64,000 bases of DNA, taken from positions 124,001-188,000 of the forward strand of contig CACYYM010000010.1 of assembly GCA_902778625.1 (NCBI GenBank), written 5' to 3'. The translations under genes were made by a program, and so were the position numbers. This document shows positions 8,489 to 17,703 of this stretch, in pieces. This DNA comes from an uncultured Bacteroidales bacterium (lineage in GTDB: Bacteria; Bacteroidota; Bacteroidia; Bacteroidales; Bacteroidaceae). Position 1 is the stretch's first letter; every line of letters begins with the position of its first letter. The notes under the pieces are model-generated. The model did not search any database. It saw only the letters and a program-made list of their open reading frames with translations, and was not told the DNA's origin.

Positions 8489-11400
8489 ATGACATTAAAA
8501 CGACTAACCCTCTCGGTAGCATTGCTGCTGACGGCTGCAATGGGCTTCGCTCAGCAGCCTTTCAACGTTTGTTGCCACCCGCAAGACATCAAGAACTGGA
8601 CGCCCGGCTCCAATCCCAACGATGCCTTCAACGTGGCCAAGGTACCTTTGCAGGCCCGATTCAAAGAGCCTACCCTCATGAAGGCCAACGAGAACCAGCA
8701 CTACGAGGGACAGATTTGCAACTCCACCATCCTGTACCCCACCTGTTCGCTTTGCCCGTCGCAAGGCGAGCTGGGCAACTTCCTCGGCTATCAGCCCACG
8801 TACTGGCAGTACATGGACAAGCTGGTCTATTGGGCCGGCGCTGCCAGTGAGGGCATCATCAACATCCCGCCAGCCGGCTCGACCGATGCGGCCCACCAGA
8901 GTGGCGTGAAGTCGCTCGGCAACATCTTCTTCCCGCCCGCTGCCTTCGGCGGCACACAGGTTTGGGTTCGCGAGATGCTGCAAACCGAAGGCGGCCACTA
9001 CCCGATGGCCGTGAAGCTTTATGAGATGGCAAAGTACTACGGCTTCGACGGCTGGTTCATCAACGAGGAGACGGGCGGCGGTTCGCAGAGCGAATGGGAA
9101 GCCTTCTGCCGCGACTTCTACGCCGCTGCTATGGCCGACGACCCCAACACGCAGATGGAGATTCAGTGGTACAACGCATCGCGCATGCCCAACATCGGCA
9201 TCTTGAACACCCACCTCAACACCTCGCAGTTCCTCGAGTACGGAGCCGTGGGTGACTACCGCAGCTATGCATCCCAGCTGGGTTGCAGCGAGGCCGAGAC
9301 GTTCTCCAAGATTTATGCGGGCATCGAACTGGCGCAAGCAGGCCATCTGGGCTGGACGTCAGCCCTGAACAACGCAATGCCGACCACCGGCCACGTGGGT
9401 TCGCTCGACCTCTTCTGCCCCGAAACGAAGATTTGGGAAGACCCCGCCAAGCGCGCCTTCAAGTCGGCGAGCGACTGCCACGGCGAAACGGCCTACCCCA
9501 TCGGCAAGACGGTCTTCGACAACGAAGAGGACATGTGGGTCAATACATTAGGCGACCCGACGCAAACGCCCGCAAGCGGCTTCCCGGGCGTCTCGAACCG
9601 CGTGCTCGAGCGTTCAGTCATTACCACGATGCCCTTCGTCAGCGACATGAGCGTCGGCAACGGCAAGCACCGTTTCGTAAAGGGCGAGAAGATGAGCACA
9701 ACGGACTGGTACCACTCGGGCATGCAGAGCATCCTGCCGACGTGGCGCTGGTGGATAGAGCGCGCCTCGAATCTCTCCGTCTCCATCGATTGGGACGATG
9801 CCTGGAACGTCGGCTCGAGCTTCAAGATTGCAGGCTCGCTGACATCGGGCAACCACTTGGTGCGCCTCTACAAGACGCAGATTCCCGTGACCGACGGCGG
9901 CATCTTCCGCATCGTCTATAAGGCATCGCGCCGCCTCAACCTGCAGGCCATGCTCTCGACGGAAAGTTCCGTGGAGCCCGACGTGACGCTTAGCGGCGAG
10001 ACCACGACCGTGAACGGCTGGACCGTTTGCGACTTCGACCTCTCTTCCCTCAACGGCAAGACCATCTACATGCTGGCATTCAACGTGAAGGCGGCTGCCG
10101 CATCGGCAAACTTCTGGATGAACATCGGCCAAGTGGCTGTGCTGCCCGTCGATTACGCACCGACGGCTGTCGAGATTAGCGAACTCAGCACGACAAGCGT
10201 CCTCGGCGAGGAAGGCGGCGACATCCGCATCACTTGGAAATACGACTGGAACCAGGACTTCGACCACTTCGACATCTATACGCAAACGATGGACGGGGCG
10301 AAGACACTCGTCGGACAGACCCGCGACGAGGGCTTCTACATCCCGCGCTTCGAACGCAACGGCTCGGACGCATCCGTCTCGGTGCTCGTCGTGCCCGTCA
10401 TGAAGGACGGCGCCGAGCAGCCTGCCAGCGAACTGCAAGTCAGCTATCCCGCGCCATCGGCTCCGAAGGTGACGTATGCCGTCGCTCCCAAGAGCTATGT
10501 CCTGCCGGGCGAAGAGGTGACGGTGACGGCTAAGTGCACCGGTCACCCGACCAGCTACGAATGGACACTCCCCGAAGGCGTTGAGCTGGCATCGGGCGGA
10601 CTGAACGACGAGGCCGTCACGGTCAAGTCGAGCGTAGAAGGCAAAATCAGCCTGACCGTAGCCGCCACGAACGAGGTGGGCACGACGGTCTATACCGCCG
10701 AAGCTTTCGACGTCTTTGCCGATGAGGCCGCACAGAACGCCGTTTACAATATCCTGAAGGGCAAGACGGTAGTCAGCTTCAGCGGCTCGACGAACTCCAC
10801 CGAGGTGCCCGGCAAGATAATCGACGGCGTGACCAATCCCTCGCAGACCTCCTCGAAGTGGTGCAACATCTCGCCCGACAACGAGGTGGTGTTCGATGCT
10901 GAGGGCGCTTACCGCATCTACGGCTTCGTCATCTACGACGGCAACGCAGGCCCCGAATCGGGCGTCGACCAGATAGACCGCTACACCATCGAGCTCTCGC
11001 AAGACGGCGAGAACTGGCAGACCGTCGTCGATAACGACACGCCCGGCAACGAGAAGATTTCCATCAAGAGCGACTACATCGCGCCCGTCAAGGCACGTTA
11101 CGTCCGTCTGCGTCCCCACGTCAATGGCACGCTGCGCATCTGGGAATTCGAGGTTTACGGCAAGGAAGACAACAACTTGACGATGAGCATCGACCCGAAG
11201 GAGCTGACGCTTCCCGCCGGTTCAAACAAGCTTGTGACCGTCAGCTACGACCTCGGCGGCGACACTCGCGAGGACCTCTTCGTCTGCACAGCGAAGTCCA
11301 CGACGGGCAAGACCGTCATTGGCAATATTTTGGAAGACAAGCAGGCTCAGACCTTCACCATCCCCGTTTATGCCGGCTATGCCTTTGGCGAGGACAACGT

Positions 11401-12739
11401 CGTCATCAACATCAACAATGGCGGCTCCTATCAGGAACGCACGCTCAAGGTTACCATCGACTCCAACACGCAGCCTAACGTCCTTGCAGGACAGACCGCT
11501 ACCGTTCGTCACTACCAAGCCGACTACTCGTACGAGGCAAGCTTCAACACCTACAACGTCACCACTCTTACCGACGGCGACAAGCAAGCCGAAGGTCTCC
11601 TCGAGATAGAAGACTTCTCGACCCACAAGCGCGACCTCTGGACCATCTTCGAGGCTCCTACGGACGAGGGCTGGAACATCGCAAAGGTCAATATCTACCT
11701 GCCTAACGGCAACTTCGGAGAGAACGATAACGGCAACGAGGGCACCGTCACCAAGACCATCGAGATTTGCGTGGGCAACGACCTCACCTCGATGCAGACC
11801 ATTCAGACCTTCAGCGAACTGGACGGCGTCAGCAAGCTCTCCTATATCCTGCCCGAATACCGCAACACGAAGTACCTCGCCATCGTCTCTACCCTCAACG
11901 CCTACTTCTATCCCTCGATGGCCGAGGTGGAAGCCTACGAGCAATACGAGGACGCCATCCCCGTCAATGCTTCCGTAGAGATTGCAAACTGGACGGATGA
12001 TGTGCTGGCTGAGGGCAAGCCCGTGACCAACTTCACCGACGCCACGCTCGACAATCAGGGCTGGTGCCTCTTCACGCCCGAGGTTCGCCAGAGCGGTTCC
12101 CTCGGAATTGTGGACGGTAAGCTGACCACCAGCAGCGGGACAGAATATACCATCAATCCTGCCGCAAAGAACGCCCTCGTGCTCAAGACTGCCAACTCGC
12201 CCAAGACGCTCGAGTTCACTGCTCCAGCCTGCTGCGAAGAGCTCCGCTTCATCGTCATCTCGGCTGAAGGCACCTCTACCCTCCGTGCATCTGTCAACTA
12301 CGACGACGGCACTTCTGAGACCGAACAGCAGTTCTCTGTAGGCGACTGGTACAGCGGCAGCGCAGGTCAGGGCGAAGCCATCTATGGCCTCGACCGCATC
12401 AAGCGCGGAAGCGGTAGCGGCTATAGTGCCGACCAGTTCGACGGACGCACAAAATTCCGCATCTTCGAATTCGTCTTGCCAGCCGACAAGAGCAAGATGA
12501 CCTCCGGCATCACTTTCAACTCTACGGCATCGGGCAAGATACCCACCATCCTCGGCGTTGCGATGAAGGGCTACGCCCATCCCTTCGACCCCGTTGGCAT
12601 CGAAGCACCTGCAGCAGAGGCTTTGAAGGAAATTGTCGGCATCTATGCCCCCGACGGACGGAAGCTGGCGAAGCTCCAAAAGGGCATCAACGTCATTCGC
12701 TTTGCCGACGGCTCCGTGAAGAAGATTCTAAGGAAATAA
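8489..12739 (+). CDS. GH85 endo-beta-N-acetylglucosaminidase with discoidin-like domain
   Basis: 1416 aa, signal peptide about 1-22 (ending GFAQ). Residues about 90-480 match glycoside hydrolase family 85: YWQYMDKLVYWAG, IPPAGSTDAAHQSGVKSLG and YGFDGWFINEETGGG. In the last motif Asn192 and Glu194 match the Asn-x-Glu pair of GH85 enzymes (substrate-assisted cleavage of the chitobiose core of N-glycans). An F5/8-type C (discoidin-like) carbohydrate-binding domain is likely at about 748-895 (KIIDGVTNPSQTSSKW... YVRLRP... IWEFEVYG), with Ig-like segments around it. The C-terminus (IYAPDGRKLAKLQKGINVIR) is a version of the short tail found on other secreted proteins here. In the SusCD operon it would release N-glycans outside the cell for uptake. 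Confidence 0.92.
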   Translation: MTLKRLTLSVALLLTAAMGFAQQPFNVCCHPQDIKNWTPGSNPNDAFNVAKVPLQARFKEPTLMKANENQHYEGQICNSTILYPTCSLCPSQGELGNFLGYQPTYWQYMDKLVYWAGAASEGIINIPPAGSTDAAHQSGVKSLGNIFFPPAAFGGTQVWVREMLQTEGGHYPMAVKLYEMAKYYGFDGWFINEETGGGSQSEWEAFCRDFYAAAMADDPNTQMEIQWYNASRMPNIGILNTHLNTSQFLEYGAVGDYRSYASQLGCSEAETFSKIYAGIELAQAGHLGWTSALNNAMPTTGHVGSLDLFCPETKIWEDPAKRAFKSASDCHGETAYPIGKTVFDNEEDMWVNTLGDPTQTPASGFPGVSNRVLERSVITTMPFVSDMSVGNGKHRFVKGEKMSTTDWYHSGMQSILPTWRWWIERASNLSVSIDWDDAWNVGSSFKIAGSLTSGNHLVRLYKTQIPVTDGGIFRIVYKASRRLNLQAMLSTESSVEPDVTLSGETTTVNGWTVCDFDLSSLNGKTIYMLAFNVKAAAASANFWMNIGQVAVLPVDYAPTAVEISELSTTSVLGEEGGDIRITWKYDWNQDFDHFDIYTQTMDGAKTLVGQTRDEGFYIPRFERNGSDASVSVLVVPVMKDGAEQPASELQVSYPAPSAPKVTYAVAPKSYVLPGEEVTVTAKCTGHPTSYEWTLPEGVELASGGLNDEAVTVKSSVEGKISLTVAATNEVGTTVYTAEAFDVFADEAAQNAVYNILKGKTVVSFSGSTNSTEVPGKIIDGVTNPSQTSSKWCNISPDNEVVFDAEGAYRIYGFVIYDGNAGPESGVDQIDRYTIELSQDGENWQTVVDNDTPGNEKISIKSDYIAPVKARYVRLRPHVNGTLRIWEFEVYGKEDNNLTMSIDPKELTLPAGSNKLVTVSYDLGGDTREDLFVCTAKSTTGKTVIGNILEDKQAQTFTIPVYAGYAFGEDNVVININNGGSYQERTLKVTIDSNTQPNVLAGQTATVRHYQADYSYEASFNTYNVTTLTDGDKQAEGLLEIEDFSTHKRDLWTIFEAPTDEGWNIAKVNIYLPNGNFGENDNGNEGTVTKTIEICVGNDLTSMQTIQTFSELDGVSKLSYILPEYRNTKYLAIVSTLNAYFYPSMAEVEAYEQYEDAIPVNASVEIANWTDDVLAEGKPVTNFTDATLDNQGWCLFTPEVRQSGSLGIVDGKLTTSSGTEYTINPAAKNALVLKTANSPKTLEFTAPACCEELRFIVISAEGTSTLRASVNYDDGTSETEQQFSVGDWYSGSAGQGEAIYGLDRIKRGSGSGYSADQFDGRTKFRIFEFVLPADKSKMTSGITFNSTASGKIPTILGVAMKGYAHPFDPVGIEAPAAEALKEIVGIYAPDGRKLAKLQKGINVIRFADGSVKKILRK

Positions 12740-12810
12740 GGAACTTCAAAAGAAAACAAGAAGGGGAGAGAAAAAGAAGACCTTTCTTCTTAATTCTTAA
12801 TTCTTAAAAG

Positions 12811-12845
12811 AAGCGGCCTGTCTTGACAGATGGGCCGCTTTCCGT
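12811..12845 (+). terminator. Terminator of the SusCD-GH85 operon
   Basis: A stem AAGCGGCC(TGTC)/(GACA)GGCCGCTT begins about 70 nt after the GH85 stop and is followed by a short T-rich stretch. Confidence 0.7.
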
Positions 12846-12903
12846 CTTGCTCCATTTCTGAAAAATTTGTTGTTAAAGTTGTTTATTTGTTAAAGACTTT
12901 TCG

Positions 12904-12911
12904 TAACTTTG
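12904..12911 (+). promoter_or_regulatory. -7 promoter box TAACTTTG for the BspA-like gene
   Basis: TAACTTTG lies 29 nt before the ATG at 12940, with a TTG-containing stretch about 22 nt further upstream that could be the -33 element. Confidence 0.7.
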
Positions 12912-12939
12912 TCGTCGAAAACCCCAAAATATAGAAAAC

Positions 12940-14295
12940 ATGAAAAGAATATCTTTACTTATTTCGGCGGCCTTGCTGTCCTTGATAGCAGGCGTGCAGA
13001 CAGCGATGGCACAGAAGGTTATGCTCTATATGACAGGGAATCAGGCTGTCGAGTACGACATCGCGCAGCTGGACAGCATTGTCTTCTGCGAGGGGCAAAC
13101 GATTCCTGCAGATGAAATTGTTGTTACCGTTGACACTAATGGGAATGCCGACGGCGGGCATAGGTTTGAGAAAATTGACGAAACTCACTTTTACATTGAT
13201 GACATAAAATATACTGCTCAAAATGGTGATTTGGTAGTTACTGGGTATTATAATGCTTTCTTCAAGGGTGCTGCAAATATAATCTCGGTATTGAAGTACC
13301 GCGGTAGAACATTGAATGTTGTTAGCATAAAAGAAAAAGCCTTTCAAGATTGCAGCAGCCTGACCTCCATCACCATTTCCACCAGTGTAACTGGCATTGG
13401 TAGCTCTGCTTTCGAAGGTTGCAGCAGCCTGACCTCCATCACCATCCCTGAGAGCGTGACCAGTATCGGACAACGGGCCTTCTATGGTTGCCGTAGCCTG
13501 ACCTCCATCACTATCCCCAAGAGCGTTACTAGCATCGGCGAATGGGTCTTTTATGATTGTGGCAGACTGGCATCTGTAACTCTGGAAAGCAATAATATCG
13601 TCTCTGCTGCAAGAGATTATAATTCTTCTATGAGAACAATCTTTGGGGATCAAGTTGAAGAATATATTATTGGCAACAGCGTGACCTGCATTGGCAAGTA
13701 TGCCTTCGAGTATTGCCGCAACCTGACCTCCATCACCATCCCCGAGAGTGTGACCAGCATCGGCGAATGGGCCTTCTCAAATTGCAGCAGCCTGAGCTCC
13801 GTCACCATCCCAAACAGCGTGAACAGCATCGGCGACGAGGCCTTCCAAAATTGTTTTTTCAAGACAGAATCTTTTGTTAACAACTCTTCTTTAACGAGTG
13901 ATGACAATTGGGGAGCAACCTTATGTGATGAAGAAACGAGTGATGGATTGGTTATCAAAAACAATATTGTTGTGAGATGTAGAGTATGGGCTGTCTCCAT
14001 CACCATCCCCGAGAGCGTGACCAGTATCAGCAACGCTGCATTCTGGAGTTGCAGTAGTCTGACCTCCGTCACCATCGGAAGTGGAGTGACCAGCATCGGC
14101 AGCTCTGCCTTCTCTCAATGCAGCAGCCTTACAGATGTCTATTGCTATGCTGAAAATGTTCCAAGCACAGATGATAATGTGTTTTCTTCCACCCCCATTT
14201 CGTCTGCTACACTCCATGTGCCTGCCGGGTCTGTGGATGCTTATAAAGCAGCAGGACCTTGGAAAAACTTCGGAACCATCGTAGCGATAGAGTAA
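12940..14295 (+). CDS. BspA-type leucine-rich repeat surface protein
   Basis: 451 aa. Signal peptide MKRISLLISAALLSLIAGVQ, cleaved near TAMAQ. From about residue 125 there are repeats of about 23 residues, of the form CSSLTSITIPESVTSIGxxAF, the LRR_5 (BspA/TpLRR) type. At the DNA level these are near-identical units such as AGCCTGACCTCCATCACCAT, prone to recombination. Residues 20-50 (KVMLYMTGNQAVEYDIAQLDSIVFCE) are an N-terminal module common in secreted Bacteroidales proteins. BspA-like proteins mediate adhesion in some species; that role here is only by analogy. The end (ATLHVPAGSVDAYKAAGPWKNFGTIVAIE) is the usual LRR_5 capping segment. It has its own promoter and terminator. Confidence 0.9.
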   Translation: MKRISLLISAALLSLIAGVQTAMAQKVMLYMTGNQAVEYDIAQLDSIVFCEGQTIPADEIVVTVDTNGNADGGHRFEKIDETHFYIDDIKYTAQNGDLVVTGYYNAFFKGAANIISVLKYRGRTLNVVSIKEKAFQDCSSLTSITISTSVTGIGSSAFEGCSSLTSITIPESVTSIGQRAFYGCRSLTSITIPKSVTSIGEWVFYDCGRLASVTLESNNIVSAARDYNSSMRTIFGDQVEEYIIGNSVTCIGKYAFEYCRNLTSITIPESVTSIGEWAFSNCSSLSSVTIPNSVNSIGDEAFQNCFFKTESFVNNSSLTSDDNWGATLCDEETSDGLVIKNNIVVRCRVWAVSITIPESVTSISNAAFWSCSSLTSVTIGSGVTSIGSSAFSQCSSLTDVYCYAENVPSTDDNVFSSTPISSATLHVPAGSVDAYKAAGPWKNFGTIVAIE

Positions 14296-14385
14296 TACCA
14301 TGCTTTGAAATAATTTTATGGCTTCACCTCCTGAAGAACGTGAAATCGCAATGAAGGGATAATCCAATGGAAAATAATACGAAGG

Positions 14386-14425
14386 AAGCCCCGCTGCCAG
14401 AAGGACAGCGGGGCTTTTTCTTTTC
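14386..14425 (+). terminator. Rho-independent terminator after the BspA-like gene
   Basis: The 11-bp stem AAGCCCCGCTG/CAGCGGGGCTT is followed by TTTTCTTTTC. Confidence 0.88.
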
Positions 14426-14486
14426 TCAAGTTTTGTCAGATTGCCGAGTTGACGGGATTGTCAAATCTTCAAATCCCTGAATCCCG

Positions 14487-16706
14487 TCAATACCTAATCT
14501 TCAGGAGCTTGACGCCGTGGGTGGGAATGAAGTAGTTGACGTCGGAGGTGCTGAGGTCTTTCTGGCGCCAGAGGTCGCGGGCGGCTTTCAGGCTGCTGAT
14601 GCCCATCTGGGCGAAGTATTTCTTGAAGTCAACGCGTGCGTCTGTTGTACCGACATTAAAGATGCCCACTGCATAGCTGCCATCGCTGAGGGGACGTGCC
14701 CATATCTGAATGCTGCCGTCCAGCACTTCGCGCTTTGCCTGTTTGCCGAGAATATCCTGATTTACGGCGTTCACCTCGTGGTTGCAAAGCAGAGCGACGG
14801 TGAAGTCGTCCATCTGTGCAATGTCGCAACCGATGAGCATGTTGCTGGCCAGGAGCGACCAGAGGCTGATGTGCGTGTACTGCTCGTCGGGTGTGAGGCG
14901 GCTGTCTCGCAGGTTGTTGCTCCAACCCACCTTGCCGACAATCAGCATGTCGGGGTCGTTCCAGTGACCGGGTTGTGCATAGGGATAAAGTTCGGTCTGC
15001 TGAACAAAACCAATGCTGTAGAGGCTCTCCCAGGTGTCGGTAATGTCGCCCGTGGTGCGCCAAGAGTTTGCATCGACTGATTCGCCCCACTTCCAGACAT
15101 CGGCCATACCATATTGGCAAAGGCTGTAGAAGATGTCGCGAGGTTGCTGGCGGAGGCAGCGTTCCATCAGGAGATAGGGACGGACATAGCTGGCAACGGT
15201 CTGGTTGTCGGGTTCTGTCCTGTGCTTACGGCCATAGCCGCACCAGTCATATTTCAGGTAGTCGATGCCCCAGCTGTTATAGCTTTCCGCATCTTGCAGC
15301 TCGTGGTCGATGGAGCCAAGATAGCCGCCGCAGGTGAGGTCGCCGGGAGAGGAGTAGATGCCAAACTTCAAACCTTCCGAATGCAGCCAGTCGCCGAGGT
15401 CCTTCATGCTTGGGAACTTCTGGTTGACGGCAATTGTACCGTCGGCATTGCGTTCCTTGGCTTCCCAACCGTCGTCGATGTTCATATAGCAGTAGCCATA
15501 ATCTGCCAGGCCTTTCTCGATGAGTGCCTTAGCGCTGCTGATGACCTTGTCCTGGGTGACACTCAGTCCCCAGCAGTTCCAGCTGTTCCAGCCCATGGGA
15601 GGTGTCAGGCCAATCTTGCTGCCGCAGCGGATGGTGAACTTTTGCTCCTGCTCGCCCTTGGCATTCTTTGCCTTGACGGTAAAGGTGTAGGAACCTGGCT
15701 TCTCGAGCGAGCCGCTGAGAGCTCCATTGTCGGGATTGATGGCGAGGCCCTTTGGCAGGTCGTCCGAAGTAATCTTCATGGGACGGTCGCCGCTCACGCC
15801 AAAGCGGAAGTGAATGGGCGAGCCGGGACGGACGCCATAGAGCGGCGCGGTGTTGAAGCGCGGTTCTGCAGGAGCGGCAGGTGTCAGGATGTACTTCGGG
15901 ATGTACTTTGTCGTGGTGCTCAGGCCTGTCTTGCTTTCCGTGAAGGTCGAGACAATGCGCACCATCTGGTGGCTGTCGTAGGGAAGGCTGATGCTACGGC
16001 TCTTGGCCTTGTTGACACTGACCTTCATTGTCTTTTCGCTCAACACCTTGCCCGATTCGGGGTCTTCCACCTTGACAGAGAAGACGCCGCTTTTCGAAGA
16101 CTGCATTTTGCTGACAAGTGTGCAGACACTTTGACTGCCTTCACCCTCCTTGATGTTAATGCTGAGGTTATCGATGGTGTTAGGAACGCGGACACTTATG
16201 GGGCCTGCGAACATACCACCCGGGTCGCCTGCATTATAGCAACGGACTGCAATCACATTGTCCGCATCCCACTTGACGAGGCCGCCATTTGCCTTGACGC
16301 TATAGACGCGCTGGGCGTTCCAGTTGCTGTGGTAGCCATTCGGGTCTTTGGGGAAGGAACCGGTCTTGCCGATGAGTTTGCCATTGAGATACACCTCGTC
16401 AGCATCGTCGATTTTTGCCATGTTGAAGTCGACAGTCTCCTTGAGGTCGGACTTCTCGAGCATCGACTTCGGAATTGTCACGTGGTAACGGTACCAGCCG
16501 AAACCGTTCTCAATCTTGACGCCCTGAGAGGTCCAGGTCGTCATGTTCGAGAGAGTTTTCCAGCCGCTTTCATCCACATTCACGCCAGCCCACGACATGT
16601 CGTCGCCAGCATGGAACTTACCTTGTTCCAGAGTCAGCTCCTGAGCATAGGAAGCCAGAGACATTGTGCCCGCAAGCACCAAAAGAGAAAGAATTCGTTT
16701 CATCAT
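14487..16706 (-). CDS. GH27-family alpha-galactosidase, exported
   Basis: 739 aa from the start chosen here. The frame is open further upstream, but the -7 box TATCTTTG at 16737-16744 overlaps the upstream ATG (16739), so translation must begin at 16706 or 16703 (MMKRILSLLVLAG, a signal peptide ending SYAQ). The N-terminal half contains a beta-sandwich with VYLNGKLIGKTGSF and an Ig-like putative domain (PKGLAINPDNGALSGSLEKP). The catalytic barrel starts at TPPMGWNSWNCWG and contains YLKYDWCGYG, whose Asp (about 487) is the expected GH27/clan-D nucleophile. Family activities are alpha-galactosidase, alpha-N-acetylgalactosaminidase and beta-L-arabinopyranosidase. Substrate choice cannot be read from sequence. 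It is monocistronic. Confidence 0.9.
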   Translation of the reverse strand: MMKRILSLLVLAGTMSLASYAQELTLEQGKFHAGDDMSWAGVNVDESGWKTLSNMTTWTSQGVKIENGFGWYRYHVTIPKSMLEKSDLKETVDFNMAKIDDADEVYLNGKLIGKTGSFPKDPNGYHSNWNAQRVYSVKANGGLVKWDADNVIAVRCYNAGDPGGMFAGPISVRVPNTIDNLSINIKEGEGSQSVCTLVSKMQSSKSGVFSVKVEDPESGKVLSEKTMKVSVNKAKSRSISLPYDSHQMVRIVSTFTESKTGLSTTTKYIPKYILTPAAPAEPRFNTAPLYGVRPGSPIHFRFGVSGDRPMKITSDDLPKGLAINPDNGALSGSLEKPGSYTFTVKAKNAKGEQEQKFTIRCGSKIGLTPPMGWNSWNCWGLSVTQDKVISSAKALIEKGLADYGYCYMNIDDGWEAKERNADGTIAVNQKFPSMKDLGDWLHSEGLKFGIYSSPGDLTCGGYLGSIDHELQDAESYNSWGIDYLKYDWCGYGRKHRTEPDNQTVASYVRPYLLMERCLRQQPRDIFYSLCQYGMADVWKWGESVDANSWRTTGDITDTWESLYSIGFVQQTELYPYAQPGHWNDPDMLIVGKVGWSNNLRDSRLTPDEQYTHISLWSLLASNMLIGCDIAQMDDFTVALLCNHEVNAVNQDILGKQAKREVLDGSIQIWARPLSDGSYAVGIFNVGTTDARVDFKKYFAQMGISSLKAARDLWRQKDLSTSDVNYFIPTHGVKLLKIRY

Positions 16707-16736
16707 AATAGTTAGTTTTAGGTTAATACTGTGCTG

Positions 16737-16744
16737 CAAAGATA
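16737..16744 (-). promoter_or_regulatory. -7 promoter box TATCTTTG for the GH27 gene
   Basis: On the minus strand TATCTTTG lies 31 nt upstream of the ATG at 16706. It overlaps a spurious upstream in-frame ATG and so decides the start. Confidence 0.75.
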
Positions 16745-17051
16745 CGAAGTTTCATTCAAAATTCAAAATAATTAAATTCAAAATTGATTGTGAGAAGGAA
16801 AAAAAATCAGGAAGGCAGACGTCCCTGTCCGCAAAAAACAAGCCCGAGTGCCATCACTTATGTGCCAAAATGACATCTCCAGATTGCAAAACGGCACTTT
16901 GACGGAAGAAAAATAGCCTCAGGGGTTAACAAAACGGGGGGTGCCGAGTATATAAAAGCGTGAGGGTTCCGCAAAAGACAAACCGCGACACCCCTGAAGT
17001 TTTTTTCCGACTGCAGTCAATTTGGCCAGCTTCTGGGATGGGGTTTTCAAA
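16745..17051. other. Gene-free gap, left part, between GH27 and HU genes
   Basis: About 470 bp lie between the divergent GH27 and HU-like genes. This left part starts with a 7-nt AAATTCA-type tandem word (about 16752-16790). A near-perfect inverted repeat CCTCAGGGGT (about 16917-16926) / ACCCCTGAAG (about 16990-16999) brackets about 60 nt that include a TATATAA stretch. I see no open reading frame with coding character. The right part is the phased array at 17052-17152. Confidence 0.5.
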
Positions 17052-17152
17052 ATGCTTGTGAGCATTTGAAAAAATCCACGTGTGGATTTACTAAAATCCT
17101 CGTGTGGATTTCGTCAAATCCTCGTGTGGATTTTGCCATATCCTCGTGTGAT
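17052..17152 (+). repeat. 22-nt-phased palindrome array upstream of the HU-like gene
   Basis: Five 14-nt units start at 17052, 17074, 17096, 17118 and 17140, a strict 22-nt pitch with 8-nt spacers. They read ATGCTTGTGAGCAT, ATCCACGTGTGGAT, ATCCTCGTGTGGAT (twice) and ATCCTCGTGTG. Unit arms also pair across the spacers (GGATTT-ACTA-AAATCC), so two alternative hairpin registers exist. The array lies 65-165 nt upstream of the HU-like start. The array at 54665-54766 has the same architecture. Confidence 0.88.
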
Positions 17153-17216
17153 GTTTTTTCGCCTCTCTCGCAAATTCTCTAACTCTTTTATTTTTAACCT
17201 TTTAAATCTTATTGTT

Positions 17217-17678
17217 ATGATTAACTACAGTATCTGTATCAAGGGCACCAAGCCCGGCACTCTCAAAGCCAACATCCAGGAGACCAAAGCCTATGGCGTG
17301 GCTCAGGCAGACGAGATTCTCAACCTCGACGACTTCTGCCAGCACATTGCCGACCACAATTCACCTTTCTCGAAGGGCACCATCAAAGGTATCCTCACCG
17401 ATGCAGTCGCATGCCTTCGCGAACAAATGCTCGCCGGAAACAAGGTGAAGCTCGGTGACCTCGGCGACTTCCACGTCGAACTCGGCTCCGAAGGAGCAGA
17501 GACCACAGAGGACTTCTCCATCAACAACATCAAGGACGTCAACATCCGCTGGACGCCAGGAAAGAAGTTCCGAAACCTCCGACTGGATGCAACCTTCCAA
17601 CTCGTCCCCAGCCGAAAGATGGCAGCCGACGCCATCGAGGTCATCAAGAACACAGACACCATCCACGGACTCGAGTGA
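17217..17678 (+). CDS. HU-family (HU-HIG) histone-like DNA-binding protein
   Basis: 153 aa from MINYSICIKGTKPGTLKANI. The frame is open further upstream (from 17082), but that part runs through the palindrome array and lacks family similarity, so the ATG at 17217 is used. The sequence matches the Bacteroidetes histone-like family: LNLDDFCQHIADHNSPFSKGTIKGILTDAV is the N-terminal helical part and GNKVKLGDLGDFHVELGSEGA the start of the DNA-binding arm. Proteins of this kind bend and compact DNA without strong sequence preference. It is monocistronic, with a strong terminator 25 nt downstream. The phased palindromes just upstream make it worth asking whether it binds them, which is speculation. 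Confidence 0.9.
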   Translation: MINYSICIKGTKPGTLKANIQETKAYGVAQADEILNLDDFCQHIADHNSPFSKGTIKGILTDAVACLREQMLAGNKVKLGDLGDFHVELGSEGAETTEDFSINNIKDVNIRWTPGKKFRNLRLDATFQLVPSRKMAADAIEVIKNTDTIHGLE

Positions 17679-17703
17679 TCCCAGGCTGAAGCCTAATTTA
17701 AAA

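Noticed and set aside
9614..11119. Long minus-strand open frame inside the GH85 gene
   Set aside because: It is a shadow of a clear family-85 coding sequence with no recognisable motif.
17052..17152. CRISPR array
   Set aside because: Units are 14 nt and variable, spacers only 8 nt, pitch 22 nt, and no cas genes are present; repeats are palindromes with changing cores, unlike CRISPR repeats of 24-48 nt.
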